64,000 bases of DNA, from positions 4,737,083-4,801,082 of the forward strand of contig NC_089794.1 in NCBI RefSeq assembly GCF_040412425.1. Direction: 5' to 3'. Position 1 is the stretch's first letter. Each line of letters starts with the position of its first letter. Under the pieces are notes generated by a model. That model was given only the letters and a program-made list of their open reading frames with translations, had not been told where the DNA came from and ran no database searches. Source of the stretch: Macrobrachium rosenbergii. Lineage: Eukaryota; Arthropoda; Malacostraca; Decapoda; Palaemonidae. Below, piece by piece: positions 26,007 through 38,706 of the stretch. The position numbers and the translations under genes are program-made.

Positions 26007-29000
26007 ATGGAATCCCAGGTAAAATGCCAGAGCCAAAAGCGGAGTTCTGACACAAGTACTGACTGGAAGAAACCAACGAGAAACCTTGGAGACACCAGAA
26101 TTCAATGAGTCCATGAAGCCATTGCAGAGCACAAGAAGTACAATGACTCTGAGAACTTGCACAGAGTCGAAAGAATTCAAAACATTGACTTTAAGGAAAT
26201 CACAAAACAGACTGAAGTCCTGAATCACAAAGACTGCTATTCGACGTTTACAAGTTTGTTCAAAATAACTCGACTCAGGAAAAAGTATGAAAGCACCCTT
26301 GCCACATTAAGCAGTGCACCTGAGAGAAGTTCACCACCGAGACCAACCCTACTCAGTAAACTGTCCATTATGGACACTGATTTGTACATCTTCTGCCAAG
26401 AGAAAAGCAGCAAACAAACGTATTTGGTTGCTACCTTTGATGTTTCTGACAAAATTCTCCAAGGAGCTTAAACAGACCCTGTGTTGCAGTGTCGCCTGGC
26501 AGGAGTAAGTGATCTTGTGGCTGCTGATGCCTGGTATCATCTTCTGTGTTATGCACAGCTCAATAGAAAAGCATCAAAATCCAGTACAAGCACAACTCAA
26601 ACGTCCCGGATATCTGCTGTGGGAAAGTTGCATCTGAAGTATTGACTGGACTTGTCTGAGGTGAAATCTATACACTTCAAGACCTTTGAGAAAGGTACAG
26701 GTGTTTGCTCAGCAAATTCGGCATTGACACTGGACCATACCGGGACAATATATCCCGCTTCAAAGAAAAGCTACACTGACTTCTTCCAGGACAGATCAAC
26801 TTCGTACCTCAACTCGATCCACATCAACCACAATTGTTGTTTTTCACACTGTCATCTAAGATCACTGTTCAGACACTGAAGAGGTGCTCGGATGATATGG
26901 AGACAAAGAGAAATATGGATGATCTTCGGCCAACCCAGTTCTCGTGCTCAGAGACAGAAGAGTTGTTGACCTTGCATCACTGCACCTTACGCATTAGAGG
27001 TGACATCAGTTCTCGTCCATTCCTAAATAATTGCACATCAGTTAGTAAGGATAGTGCCGAAAAGGTTGTACCGGAGAGCTTGTTTCTATTCCACAGTATT
27101 TTGCTGTCTGGGGAAGTGGATGGACAGGCTGACGATAAATTTGTGAAGCGAACTGCTTTGAGCATAAGTCAAGACCTGGTCTACGCAGTGTTGAAGCACA
27201 AAAAGCTCACACCAAAACATGTTGGACTTGGCCTAGCAATTCATCAGGCTACACGTTCAAAATCGTTGATTAACTCGTCCATCACACAGGACACTGTCCC
27301 AGCTATGACCAGATATGCAGACTGGACACAACTCTTGGAGTTCAAAATCTGCAACACTCTGCAACACTTCGCAGATTGCAACAACACTCCTGTCCCTTCA
27401 AATATATCATCCAATAAGTTTTGCCAATACGCTGCTGATAACATTGACATTATCAAAGAAATGTTAGATGGTATGGGATGTTTCATGCAACACAGATGAT
27501 AGTTTACCAGAGTGATCCCTCAACATCAGCAACAGGGAGTACTTCCTCTTGGAAAGTCAAGGTCCTTGGAGGTCCCTCCCAAACTTCATCATTTGGAGAA
27601 AGTCATTTGCCAATCTTCTCAAGAAGATCCTAAATTCACAGCCACCTTGAATGAGACGATGTTTACCCCAGAAGATCAGGTGTCTGATGAAGCTTCTGCC
27701 TGAGATATGGCCTGGATTCTCTCTCACATCCATGGCTCCAGCAGTGGTGATGTGCCAGCGTGGACCGGGTTCAACCAAGTTACAACACAAGAAAAACATG
27801 AGCTTTGCACAATCGGGTATTTGCCTCTCCTCAATTCCCCGGCCCATGAGAACAACACGCTGTGGACAGTTATGATGCGATGCCTGAGGATTTCCAACAT
27901 TATAAATCCTGGCCAGTCTCTGGTCATCACTCTGGACCAGCAGCTGTACTGCAAGACCAAGGAAATACAGTGGGTGAACAGTAATGAATGCAAAACGATA
28001 TTCTTGTGACTTGGGGGTTCCACATTGTCAAGAATTTCATGTGCGTGATTGGAAGTCACTTTGCAGACTCTGGTCTTACTGAAGTGTGGACAGAGAGTTC
28101 AGTTTTTGTAGAGAATACAACTCAAAATAACATGCAGGCCAAATGGTACAACAGGGCTATTCGTGCACACAAACTAACATTTGAAGCTGTTTCGAAAACA
28201 CTCTGGTCGACATTCATCGTATGGGCTAAAGATCACCAAGTAGAAGAAGCTGAGCTCCAAACATAGAAGCTTTGGAAGCACACAATGAGCAAGATGTGAC
28301 CAGCAACAAAGTCAAAGCACTGAAAGACACAGTTCAGCACTCCAGAATAACAAGACTGTTGGAAGACTTCCAAGAGACACTACCACCCACTTCCAGATTT
28401 TGGGTGATGTACATCAAAATGTTCTCCATCTTGTTGCAGTTCCTTTGCGGCAATGTTACCCTGGTTTGCTCAGTATGACTACACAAACTACACTCGCTAG
28501 GGAGCAGTTTATCTTGCTGACATTATGATCCTTGAAACAAGCCACCCTGATGTTCAACAGGAGTTCATGAATGGAAATTTTGTGGTCAAGACAACCAATA
28601 ACACATTTGATCAGCTATCGACGGATCAAGCCTTAGAGCATGTCAACAAAGTCGACAAAGTTGCTGGTGGTCTTGTATAAATAACGAGATCAGAAGGGGC
28701 AAGAGATCAATGGTGCCCCACACTCAGCGAACGGAGCAGAATTGTAGATGACACAAGTGCCATGTTGGACATGCATGCTACAGATGAAGACCACAACCCT
28801 TTCTATGTAAAAGAAGCTGGACCCTCAAGATTAAAGTGGGACAAGGATGATGTTCAGAAGAATGTGAACCAACTGAAGAGATTCAGCATTTTTCAACACC
28901 AAATTCCAACTGTCATTAGCCTGGCCACTTGAGATGTAGCTCAAATAATGGAACGTTTTCTGACAGCACACGCACAAATTGAAAGAATTTGTGGGCTTAA

Positions 29001-30585
29001 GTCTCATCATGAAAAAAGTGGGATTCCATGGCAAGCCCAGGACAGTCAAAAAGCGTGACGCTGAAAAGCATGTATCAGGTCCAGAAGAAAAATTCGGTTC
29101 TGAAACAAAAACACGTCAAAGCAGACCTTAACCTCTTTCAACGCTTGCTTGTTTTGAAAGAAGCTGGACGCGAGGTGGACCTGAAGGAAATCCTCAGCCA
29201 CGAACTTTTGCCAGTTCTCCTATCACTTGCAGACACATCTGGAGCAATGCGATCCACAAACAAAGCAGCTCTCGGAAATATCCTTCAGACAAGAACAACT
29301 GTAGAGAAACAATCGATGATAGCAAATCTGAAAACTTATGTAATCATTGATGGTCAGGCACTTGTTCAAGCAATCGGCAAACCTGCAAATGCCCACAATT
29401 TTGGACAACTCAGTTCATCACATCCATCTTCAGTCACTTCAGTGACACTTGCTCCAGAGTTGACGTAGTGTTTGATAGGCATGAAGCAAATGCCATCAAG
29501 GACACCACTTGGATTTTACAGACTGAGAAAACCTGGCCAATACAGTTGCAAAGTGGACAACAGGGGTGTGCCATTACCCATCAACTGGATGCAATTTATT
29601 GACCTTCCAGAGAAAAAGCAAGACCTGGAACACTTTTTGAGCATGGAACTCTTTCGTCAAGCAAGGTTGACTCAACCGAATTGTGAAGTCGTGACATCTG
29701 GCGGATTCCATGACAGAACAGTTGTGGAGTCATCCTGCGGAACGGACTTCAACTTCCTCAAATCTAACCACGATAAAGCTGATACCAGGACACTGTTACA
29801 TGCCAAGTCTGTGACAGAACTTGGGTTTGAGCATCTGATCATTTGTTCCAGGGACACAAACGTCCTTGTTCTCCTTGTTCATTTTGCCAGTGACTTATCT
29901 GGAGAGCTTTGGTTCCAAAAGGAACAGCGAAGCAACAGAGCTTTGTTGCTGTGCACGCTGTAGACCTTGATCCAGCTCTCCGCTACAATCTTCCAGCATT
30001 CCATGCCCTCTCTGGCTGTGGCACAGTCAGCCAATTTTGTGGCATTGGCAAAACAATAGCATGGAAAACGTTCACCAAGGACTGTCCCTTACTGGATGGG
30101 CTCGGAAACGGCACACTTACCGAAAGAACATTGACAGTTGTAGAGAGCTTCATCTGCAGACTGTATTCAAACAATGAAAACAACACAAACATCAATGACA
30201 TGCATTTCAAAATGTTTCTCAAAGGTTACAAAGAACCAGAGAAGTTGCCACTAACCCGTTCTTCTCTGAAGCTGCATATCAAGCGAGCACACTATCAGTG
30301 TACAATTTCACTCTCTTCACTGATCACACAACCAGATATACAGTATCTTCCTCGGTGGGAAATGGATGGAACAAGGACGGTACAACTGGAAATATACTTC
30401 CTCATTTGATGAGTGATATATCATTTCCAGTGGTTTACCTCAAGCTTACACAATGCCAGTGTAAGAACTGTGAATCTCACAGATGCAGTTGTTGTCTTAA
30501 AGAGCTGAGATGTACAGCTGGTTGTGGTTGCGCTGACGGAACTTGTCAAAATCCTTTGAACAGCGCCCAAGATGACTCAGACTAG
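26007..30585 (+). pseudogene. Unnamed invertebrate family: HxxADTR / DTx / CXC-tail protein
   Basis: The first frame starts at ATG 26,007 (MESQVKCQ) and continues past stops at 26,106 and 26,469. It contains an AADAWYHLLC zinc-type motif near 26,517-26,550. Later blocks match, from memory, a protein common in cnidarian, mollusc and crustacean genomes: TPKHVGLGLAIHQATRSK (near 27,210), PAWTGFNQ and VITLDQQLY (27,755-27,950), SGLTEVWTESSVF (near 28,070), FDQLSTDQALEHVNK (near 28,610). Then come HDKADTR (29,769-29,789), RDTNVLVL (29,850-29,873), FHALSGCGTVSQF...GIGK (29,999-30,055) and a tail with nine closely spaced cysteines (30,454-30,558). At least eight frame changes or stops. Function is unknown; a nuclease fold is suggested under findings. 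Confidence 0.7.
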
Positions 30586-30893
30586 ACCACAGAAGACTGA
30601 TGTCATGTTAATATTATCCCAACACAGTTTTTCCTTAAATCAAAAGAACCTCATTAAAGCATGTCCGTACATTTGTACAAGGCATTAAGATGTAATTTTT
30701 TTGTTGGATTTTCAGAGCATTTTTTCATGTTTGTCTCTCCATAGGGAAAGAAATAGATAAGATATTGTTTGGATCTTTTGAGGATGTGTTTATTATTATT
30801 ATAATATGTTCAAAAATACAGCAAATTTCATAATGTTAACTTAAAAATAAATACAAAGTTGTCATTTTATTATCATCCAGAGTTTTTGATAAT
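30586..30893 (+). other. 3' region of the TIR element
   Basis: AT-rich non-coding sequence between the stop codon and the right TIR. Confidence 0.4.
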
Positions 30894-31036
30894 GGCGTCC
30901 ATTTTGTTTTGGCTGTATGATATTTAAAAAGCCCAAATTTAATGGGCATCCACTTGAAGTATGTTCACTATGGACCACTTTAACAGTCTGACATGGATGC
31001 CAACTCCTGGCATTCCATACTCCCTAAAGTGATTTC
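30894..31036 (-). repeat. Right terminal inverted repeat
   Basis: Reverse complement of 25,264-25,403 with scattered mismatches. Confidence 0.8.
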
Positions 31037-31040
31037 TAGG

Positions 31041-32490
31041 CCCCTTTTCAGATTTTGCCTCTAGTCTATTACCCTGTGGCAGACATACAAACACAGAAAA
31101 AACAAATGAAATTTTTGTTGTTACGTCACCTTTTCCTTCAGTGCTTTATGGGTTAATTCTCATTTTTCACCTGATTTACCTACATCAATAAATCCAAATC
31201 CCATTTATAACATCAATATTTCATTAGCATTTACGTGAATTTTGATCATAATTTATGAGAATTATTAATATAATTGTTTATTACCTCGATAAAGTCAACA
31301 TTGAAAACCTATATCGGTTTAAATGAGGGTTGGAGTTAATTATCGGCAACAAGAGTGGTGGGGAGCAAGAAACAGCGGACGAAATGTTGCCAGTTAACCA
31401 TATACAAGCCTTCCCAATTCTATCTTAGCATCCTGTAAATTTGATCGAAGAATTAAGTAATGTTTTTCATACAATCACAAAAATAGTCTATGTATGAAAA
31501 TACGAAACATCAACTTAAATTTGGTGATTCACAAACTTTTATTTCAAATGGACACCTGGCAACTACATCAACCCCTGAACAGCAAAACTGGAAGAGTAGC
31601 TACCAGTCAATTCACACCTATTGCTGCATTCTCGTTATTTAGGGAAATAAAATTTTTGTTTATGATTATTTATTAGAATGATATATATTTATTTCTATTT
31701 TTTATCAACGTGTATTTATTCAAAACAATATATAACTTTTTGTCTTAAATTCCTCCTCTAAGGGAATGTTTTTGTTTGTGATACGTTATTACGCCATTAC
31801 CATAGGTACGAATTGACCGTTAGGTGCTCACCAAACCTTGCTTTGTACAGGCTGATACAGTTGCCATACGAACATACATAGCGGTAATTTTTTGCTATCG
31901 TTCCGTGTAACCTTATACTAAATGCTGCGTTTATAAATTTGATGTCATTATAAAGATAATGAGTTGTTATTTATTATGCTATGTTAAAAACACCACCAAA
32001 ACAATATAAAGCATTATGTATCACGAGTTGAAGTTAGCCCTATTGGAAAATGTTTTGCAACTTTTTTTCTTAATTCACCAAAAATCGCTAAACAGAGATA
32101 CCTAATTTTTTTTATTCGGTACAAACGTCAAATAAATTGCCCTTCTTTTTGATATTTGTGTTAGGTGTGATATGACAAAGGGCAGTGAAATAAGGCAAAA
32201 TGTACGAACGAGTTGTAGATTATAGGTAGGTGACACCTGTTGGTTACTATTTTTCAAAAAAGCACAAAAAATAGTTATATTGAAATATCTAACTTTTATT
32301 TACACAATAAGAAAATTCAATACTTTTCGTTTCCAAAGAATTCCGATGACTAATGAGAAGGTGGAAGACTAGTTGCTCCAGCAATTCATTTAATAATAGG
32401 AAAAGGTGCAGCAAGGTGTAAAAGAGTAAAGTCTAAATAATTCTAATAAAAAAAGATGTATATTCTTATACAATATTAATTAATGAGTTA
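31041..32490. other. AT-rich sequence without a recognised feature
   Basis: About 1.45 kb. No frame over 60 codons has a recognisable domain, and I saw no repeat shared with the rest of the window. Confidence 0.5.
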
Positions 32491-32491
32491 G

Positions 32492-33087
<596 letters not shown>

Positions 33088-33317
33088 ACATAATACATGA
33101 TGGCTGAGTAGTGGAGCCTCAGCTCATTTTGCTAAGATATGTTGATTACTCCAGGTCTAAGGTCCCAGCCAGTCTAGCCTGCAAAACAATGTCTTGAATA
33201 TCTATTTGTTTCCCTAAATTAACTAGGATACCCGTCTCATTTGTGGTGGAAGGTGCATAGTAAGGTCAAGAAACATTATTATGGGAAGAGGCAATAATCT
33301 ATAGACAGTACATATAA

Positions 33318-33752
33318 TTCAAGTAAAAAATGCAGCCAAAGTTTCTTCGGCACAATCGAGTTTTCTGTACATCCTTTAATGCTGTATGAAACTTTCAGCC
33401 ACGGCCCATGAAACTCTCAGCCCCGGCCCATAAAACTCAGCCATGGTCACGTGGTGGCCTCAGCCACGGCCCATGAAACTTGGCCACTAGTCCGGTGGTG
33501 GCTTGTGTTGTTGGTACATATAGTGGTGCCGGAAATACGATCATGGCTAACTTTAACTGTAAATAAAATGAAAACTACTGAGGCTAGAGGGTTGCAATTT
33601 GGTATGTTTGATAATTAGAGGGTGGATGATCAACATACCAAGTTGAAGCCCTCTAGCCTCAGTAGTCATAAGACCTGAGGGCAGGTAGAAAAAGTGCGGA
33701 TGGACAAACAAAGCCGTCACAAGAGTTTTCTTTTACAGAAAACGAAAAAATA
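33318..33752. repeat. Decapod-type SINE-like repeat with internal palindrome
   Basis: It contains aagtttcttcggcacaatcg, several tandem copies of a catgaaact and cagccacggcc block, and a palindrome (33,570-33,668) in which actactgaggctagaggg returns inverted. Then comes an aaaaagtgcggatggac segment and an end rich in acagaaaac. I recognise this as a repeat seen very often in decapod sequences (memory only). No Pol III boxes were evident. Confidence 0.65.
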
Positions 33753-33904
33753 CGATCATCATGCCTAACAGTAACAATAATAGATGATTAAAACAATAGA
33801 CGGAAAAATATTAGATTAGTCTGGAATTATAAAAACAACATTAAGAACAAGGTAACCAGGAATTAGATACCCTAAAAACTGGAGGATAAGAGGGCGGGGT
33901 CTAC

Positions 33905-34078
33905 TTAGCACCTTGTGTCAATTGCGACAAAGTATATTTTGGTCAGAGCAGTAAATCGTGTAAGGAGAGAGCAAGCCAGCATAAGCAGGACATTCACCAT
34001 TACAACCAGGTTTCGGCACTGGTCAAACACTGCTGGAATTATAATCATTACATTACCTGGGAAAATACAGTATTATAA
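33905..34078 (+). pseudogene. Penelope-like GIY-YIG domain fragment 3
   Basis: A frame of 57 codons encodes LAPCVNCDKVYFGQSSKS, an R...QHK segment and SALVKHCWNYNHYITWE, the GIY-YIG endonuclease signature of Penelope-like elements (two cysteines before the YFG, a basic residue and histidine after it). Only this domain remains; RT is absent. The 3' terminal motif of a related element lies about 1.4 kb further on at 35,427-35,510. Confidence 0.8.
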
Positions 34079-34460
34079 CAAGAACAAAAACATCGAGATT
34101 AATCGCAGAGAACGGCCTTCTTAACTCTTATAAAAAAATTTTTAGCGCAATGTTGGAAACAATTTTGAGGATAAGATTACCTGTGACATCATTTATCAGG
34201 ATTTTTAGGTAGCACAGACAAAAGAATTGACGGCAAGAGGATAACTTTGAACAGAAGTGATGAAGGCTGGAGGGCAGGTCAGGATATCAACGGTGGGTGG
34301 GGGAGGGGGGATGTCAATCGATGTTGGATTGGGCACATACTAAATACCCAAGAGTCGTTGATATCTCCTTAGTGCACCGCTACCAGGAGAGTAGTACAAT
34401 GTAAATTAACGAAACTGGAATATACACCGTCCAGTCCTATTGAAGCCTAGTACGAGTAAT

Positions 34461-34463
<3 letters not shown>

Positions 34464-34552
<89 letters not shown>
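34464..34552. repeat. (TA)n microsatellite
   Basis: TA array left of an inverted copy of the Penelope 3' end (34,584-34,630). Confidence 0.95.
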
Positions 34553-34554
<2 letters not shown>

Positions 34555-34583
34555 GGAAGGAGAATACACGGCCAAAATATACA

Positions 34584-35504
34584 CATCCTCAAGGAACAAT
34601 GGAAACGAAGATCCATTCTTATAAATTTATATATATATATGTTCCACGATATATATATGGATAAGTATATATATATATGTGTGTGTGTGATGTGAGGTGT
34701 GTGTGCTGTGTGTGTGTGTGTGACTGTGTTAACCAACGGTTGTGTTCTTCAGTATTAATTCTAAAATTTTCCCTTTCTACATGACGACCACACCTCAGGA
34801 ACTGCATTTCGTCAATTCAAATAAGTTTCCTGCTTTAAATGTTACAAATTCGAAGTTCCAAACGTTGGTTCATTTTTACAGTTAATTATAAATTCCTTAG
34901 CCCTCCTCACATCCAATAAAATGAAGTACATAATAGCGATGTTCCCAAACATATCATCATGAGGACTGTTGAGGGTTCAATTGACATCAGATAAGCTACT
35001 GTAAAGGATGCAACTATCAAATCCAGAGGCCTCTAACATCAGAAACCCCGCTTACGATGCAAAGCAAACATCAGAGATGAACTTTTTATCGATATTTGGT
35101 CTCCAAAATCACGATTTAACTATCCTGAGTCTATTATCATAAAGAGAACTGTTGTTAAATACTCAATTGTCGTCTACTCAGTTATTTGTTGCTTAGCTTT
35201 TCCTCTTTGCTTATTTTCTGTATTCTCTCAGTATCATTCTTTCATTTAATATTCTGAGGGACCCTTTGTTCCTTGACTTATATCTTTTTGATCCCAATAT
35301 TATTTATGTTTATTTATGTACCTAATTTTAAAGACTGCATTGCCATGTTTTGTGATTTTAAATATTTTAATTTTCTAAAAATTCTTATGACCGCAATTCT
35401 ATCTGTAGTGCAAATTTTCTTTTTAGCCTTGAAAATGTGACATGTGTCATGAAACGTCGGCAATAAATTTGTAAGAATCTGTCTTCGTTTCCTTGTTCTT
35501 GAGG

Positions 35505-35510
<6 letters not shown>
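34584..35510. repeat. Penelope-type 3' end in inverted duplicate
   Basis: The right arm (35,463-35,510) reads aataaatttgtaagaat...cttgaggatgtgt and follows a hammerhead-like motif (35,427-35,460; CTTGAAA...TGACA/TGTCA...GAAACG). The left arm at 34,584-34,630 is its reverse complement. Both arms abut TA arrays. The segment between (34,740-35,010) is a diverged relative of repeat family A. Confidence 0.6.
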
Positions 35511-35560
<50 letters not shown>

Positions 35561-35592
35561 GGAAGAGTATTATATAATATATATATATATAT
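35509..35592. repeat. (TA)n microsatellite
   Basis: TA array between the Penelope-type end and a TG-rich border of repeat family A. Confidence 0.95.
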
Positions 35593-35651
35593 TGATATAT
35601 TCGCCATTTTTGTGTGTGTGTGTGTCTGTACTCACTTGTGTGTATGTGTGT

Positions 35652-36560
35652 ATTAATTCTCCATTCTATTCTACCACACCTCAAGTGGCAACAAATAAAT
35701 CATGTTAGCAAATTTTACAAATTCGCTGTTCCAACACGGCTTTAACTATAAATTCCAGCTTTCGCTGCTAAAAATGCATAAAAGCCGTTCCCAGATCATC
35801 AATACCTATGGTTCAACGACATCAGATAAGCAAAATTTCAATAAAAAACATACGGCCTATATTTCCCCATTACGTCAGCACAGTAGACACGAAACTTTAC
35901 ATCATCATTTGGCAAAATGACACTTCTCCCGACAGCGGAGTGAGTTACCTTCACAGATATAGAGCTTTCCCTCCAGTGGTACGAGGGGCCCAACTCATAA
36001 TTAATATTCTGGGGACCCTCCTTGGACACACATTTTGACAATATTATAAATGATGTCATACATATCAGGTGTCACAGACTGATATTAATGACCTGCTCTG
36101 TTAAGAATGTCGATCTTGGGAAGAGCAATGCGAGTGTTGTGACAGAAAATGGGAATGTCTCGTATTATTTTCTTTTCTATGGCACTTTCACTCATCTGTG
36201 TCAGGGGAAAGGATTTCTGTCAGGAAGAGTGTTAGGAATGGTAAAGTCTTGATACTTCGCCATTTTGAGTGAATTATTGTCTATACTCACTTGTGGTTTG
36301 GTTACGAACCAATTTCTTTTACCATTGTGTGGTCTGAGCACATTTTTCATCTTGCAGTCATATTCCTAATGCCTCGTTGCTTTTTTGAAAAATGAATATA
36401 ATGTAACCCTCTGTAAATCTTCGCATCCGAGACTATAAAGCCGTTTCGCATTTTGTTCAGATTTTCGATATTTATATTGTGATTCAACTCTTATTGTGTG
36501 GTTCATTGTTGCACTTGACCATCAAGACTGTGTACCAAAACATAGTTTTTCTCTAGCTAA
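35652..36560 (+). repeat. Dispersed repeat family A, copy 2
   Basis: Full copy, about 0.9 kb, collinear with 57,914-58,978 and inverted relative to 1-650. It starts after TG repeats at a ccacacctcaa block and ends in a tactagc/TA border. No domain in any frame. Confidence 0.8.
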
Positions 36561-36577
36561 ATATATATATATATATA

Positions 36578-36578
<1 letters not shown>

Positions 36579-36608
<30 letters not shown>

Positions 36609-36714
36609 AATGCGTAACATTAGGGAAAGATAGCCGTTGTTCTTGTGAGTTTTTTTAAGGTTATACATTGATCAACAATTCATTCTGTCTATTTTTCTCA
36701 CGCATATCCTTACA

Positions 36715-36770
<56 letters not shown>
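36579..36770. repeat. Two (TC)n microsatellites
   Basis: CT arrays at 36,579-36,609 and 36,716-36,770; the second abuts repeat family C. Confidence 0.9.
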
Positions 36771-37200
36771 GATCAAGTGAACTTCATTAATTGACGCAGG
36801 GAATATTTTGGATCGTCCCTAATTAAAAGGCCGTTCGAACAATATCCCCAAGAGGTTCATTAATTCGTTCAAAAATGCCTACTCTGTTTAAGGTGGGTTG
36901 TAATAATGCATCGTTCAAGTTTTTATGAAGAGCCTGCCATTATTTTAGCCTTTTAGTCGTCCTTTTCTTTCAGGTGTTTCCAGGAATGATTAACTTAATT
37001 AAATTAATAACGGAGAAATTCTTCTGGCCATATCAAATATATAATGTCAAACCAATGCAAACAAACATCCACAGTCATTATCAATTCGTGATGAATGTAA
37101 GAATCGAATAATTTTTAATGGCTTGGAAAATAAATGATAGAGTATTTTCTAACTAGGTCATTAATATACATAAAAATAATACCACCTTTCCCTGGTAATA
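36771..37200 (+). repeat. Dispersed repeat family C, copy 1
   Basis: Collinear with 56,331-56,735 (gtgaacttcattaattg, gaatattttggatcgt, ccatatcaaatatataa, aatggcttggaaaataaatga). The start also occurs inverted at 55,885-55,958. Confidence 0.8.
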
Positions 37201-37256
37201 AGTTTAGTCAAGAAAATGAACCAATGCAAGTGTTCTATACAAAAGGGATATTATGA

Positions 37257-37643
<387 letters not shown>

Positions 37644-37704
37644 GTGTGTCATTGCTGGGACTCATAACAATTGACTAGCTGTCACCTACGCAATTCACCA
37701 GTTA

Positions 37705-37815
37705 GGTCAAAAGAGGCACAGTGGGTTAAGAGGCGTACCTGAACCCTTTTGTCTCACCAGGAATTGAAACCCGATTTATCGTTTCTGAGGCAAGAATCAC
37801 GACCACTAAATGATT
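37705..37815 (-). repeat. tRNA-derived SINE fragment
   Basis: Read on the minus strand, a TTTAGTGGTCGTG A-box-like block is followed by a B-box-like GGGTTTCAATTCC and then the body sequence. It matches the layout of tRNA-derived SINE heads. No intact tRNA fold. Confidence 0.55.
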
Positions 37816-37988
37816 GATGATAAACGTAAAAATGGATATAAGTGAATGTCTGAACTATTTTCATGCCAAATCTTCATCAAGTAAGACTCAAAGACACGGA
37901 GTACATCCACTGTTTCGTTAGAAAAATGTTGAATGCAATTATATAACAATTTCTGGCCCAGACAGACACGTTTCCGCTAACTTTTTTT

Positions 37989-38085
37989 GTCGAGTTAATT
38001 AGAAAAGTCTCATTATTCTTTGGGGGAAAATGTAAAAGTTACTCAATTGGAGGATTCTTCTGTACATTAATTTATTCTTTTAGTC
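37989..38085 (+). repeat. Dispersed repeat family D, copy 2
   Basis: Matches 8,160-8,262. Confidence 0.55.
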
Positions 38086-38282
38086 CCTCGGCCAATGGAG
38101 AAATTCTCTCACGGGGTTGGGAGGATTTGCCGACAGGGAAAAGGTGGTGTTCTCATTCATTCGACTTTTGGTCTCTTTAGGTGCTTTAAAGGATCTATTT
38201 AAGTTTTGAAGCTTTGCATGAGGACTTTCTTTTCCTTCCTTCAGTCTCTCTCCCTCTCTCTTATGCGCAGAGACATTCATAA

Positions 38283-38706
38283 ACTTTTATTCATCTTTTA
38301 TCATGTTTTATTTAACATTTCCTGAGGCAGATCTATTATTATCAAACTTTTGTGTGGGAATGGAATTTTCTAGACGCCCTCCCATTCTCGGTGTCTACAC
38401 CAGAAAAATAGTAGAAAATCAATGGCCAACCAGCTTGATCTTTCACTACTACTGGCTTCTAAACTGCAAACTCTCCATCTTCCTCTGCAGTTCCTGTATC
38501 ACCTAACTTACAGCAAGAGAACATCGTCAGACATTAAGTGACACGTTGACCATTGTTTTCGCAATATCTTTTTGTTGTGCAAAAACCGAGAATAAGAGGG
38601 CGTCTAAAACATCCATGTTCCATGTGAAAGTTTCTTAATGAAAGATCTGCCTCAGGAAATATTAAAGAAATATGATAAAAGTTGAATAAAGGTTTTTAAG
38701 ATTGCA
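38283..38706. repeat. Fold-back repeat with 130-bp arms
   Basis: The arms 38,283-38,415 and 38,577-38,706 are inverted copies (shared ttcctgaggcagatct and agacgccctc blocks) separated by about 160 bp. The spacer contains no supported gene. The following 530 bases are unassigned. Confidence 0.8.

Larger units (their letters stand above)
25264..31040 (+). mobile_element. TIR-bounded element carrying an unnamed CXC/nuclease-like gene
   Basis: Inverted repeats of about 140 bp bound the segment: 25,264-25,403 and the reverse complement of 30,894-31,036. They share blocks such as ACTTTAGGG, GTATGGAATG, GGCATCCATGTC, GTGGATGCCCATT and AAAACAAAATGG; identity is roughly three quarters by eye. Between them is one long, broken gene on the plus strand (26,007-30,585) and little else. 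This is the layout of a DNA transposon, but I recognise no standard DDE transposase. No target duplication is clear at the decayed ends. In-frame stops and frame changes show that it is old. Confidence 0.65.
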
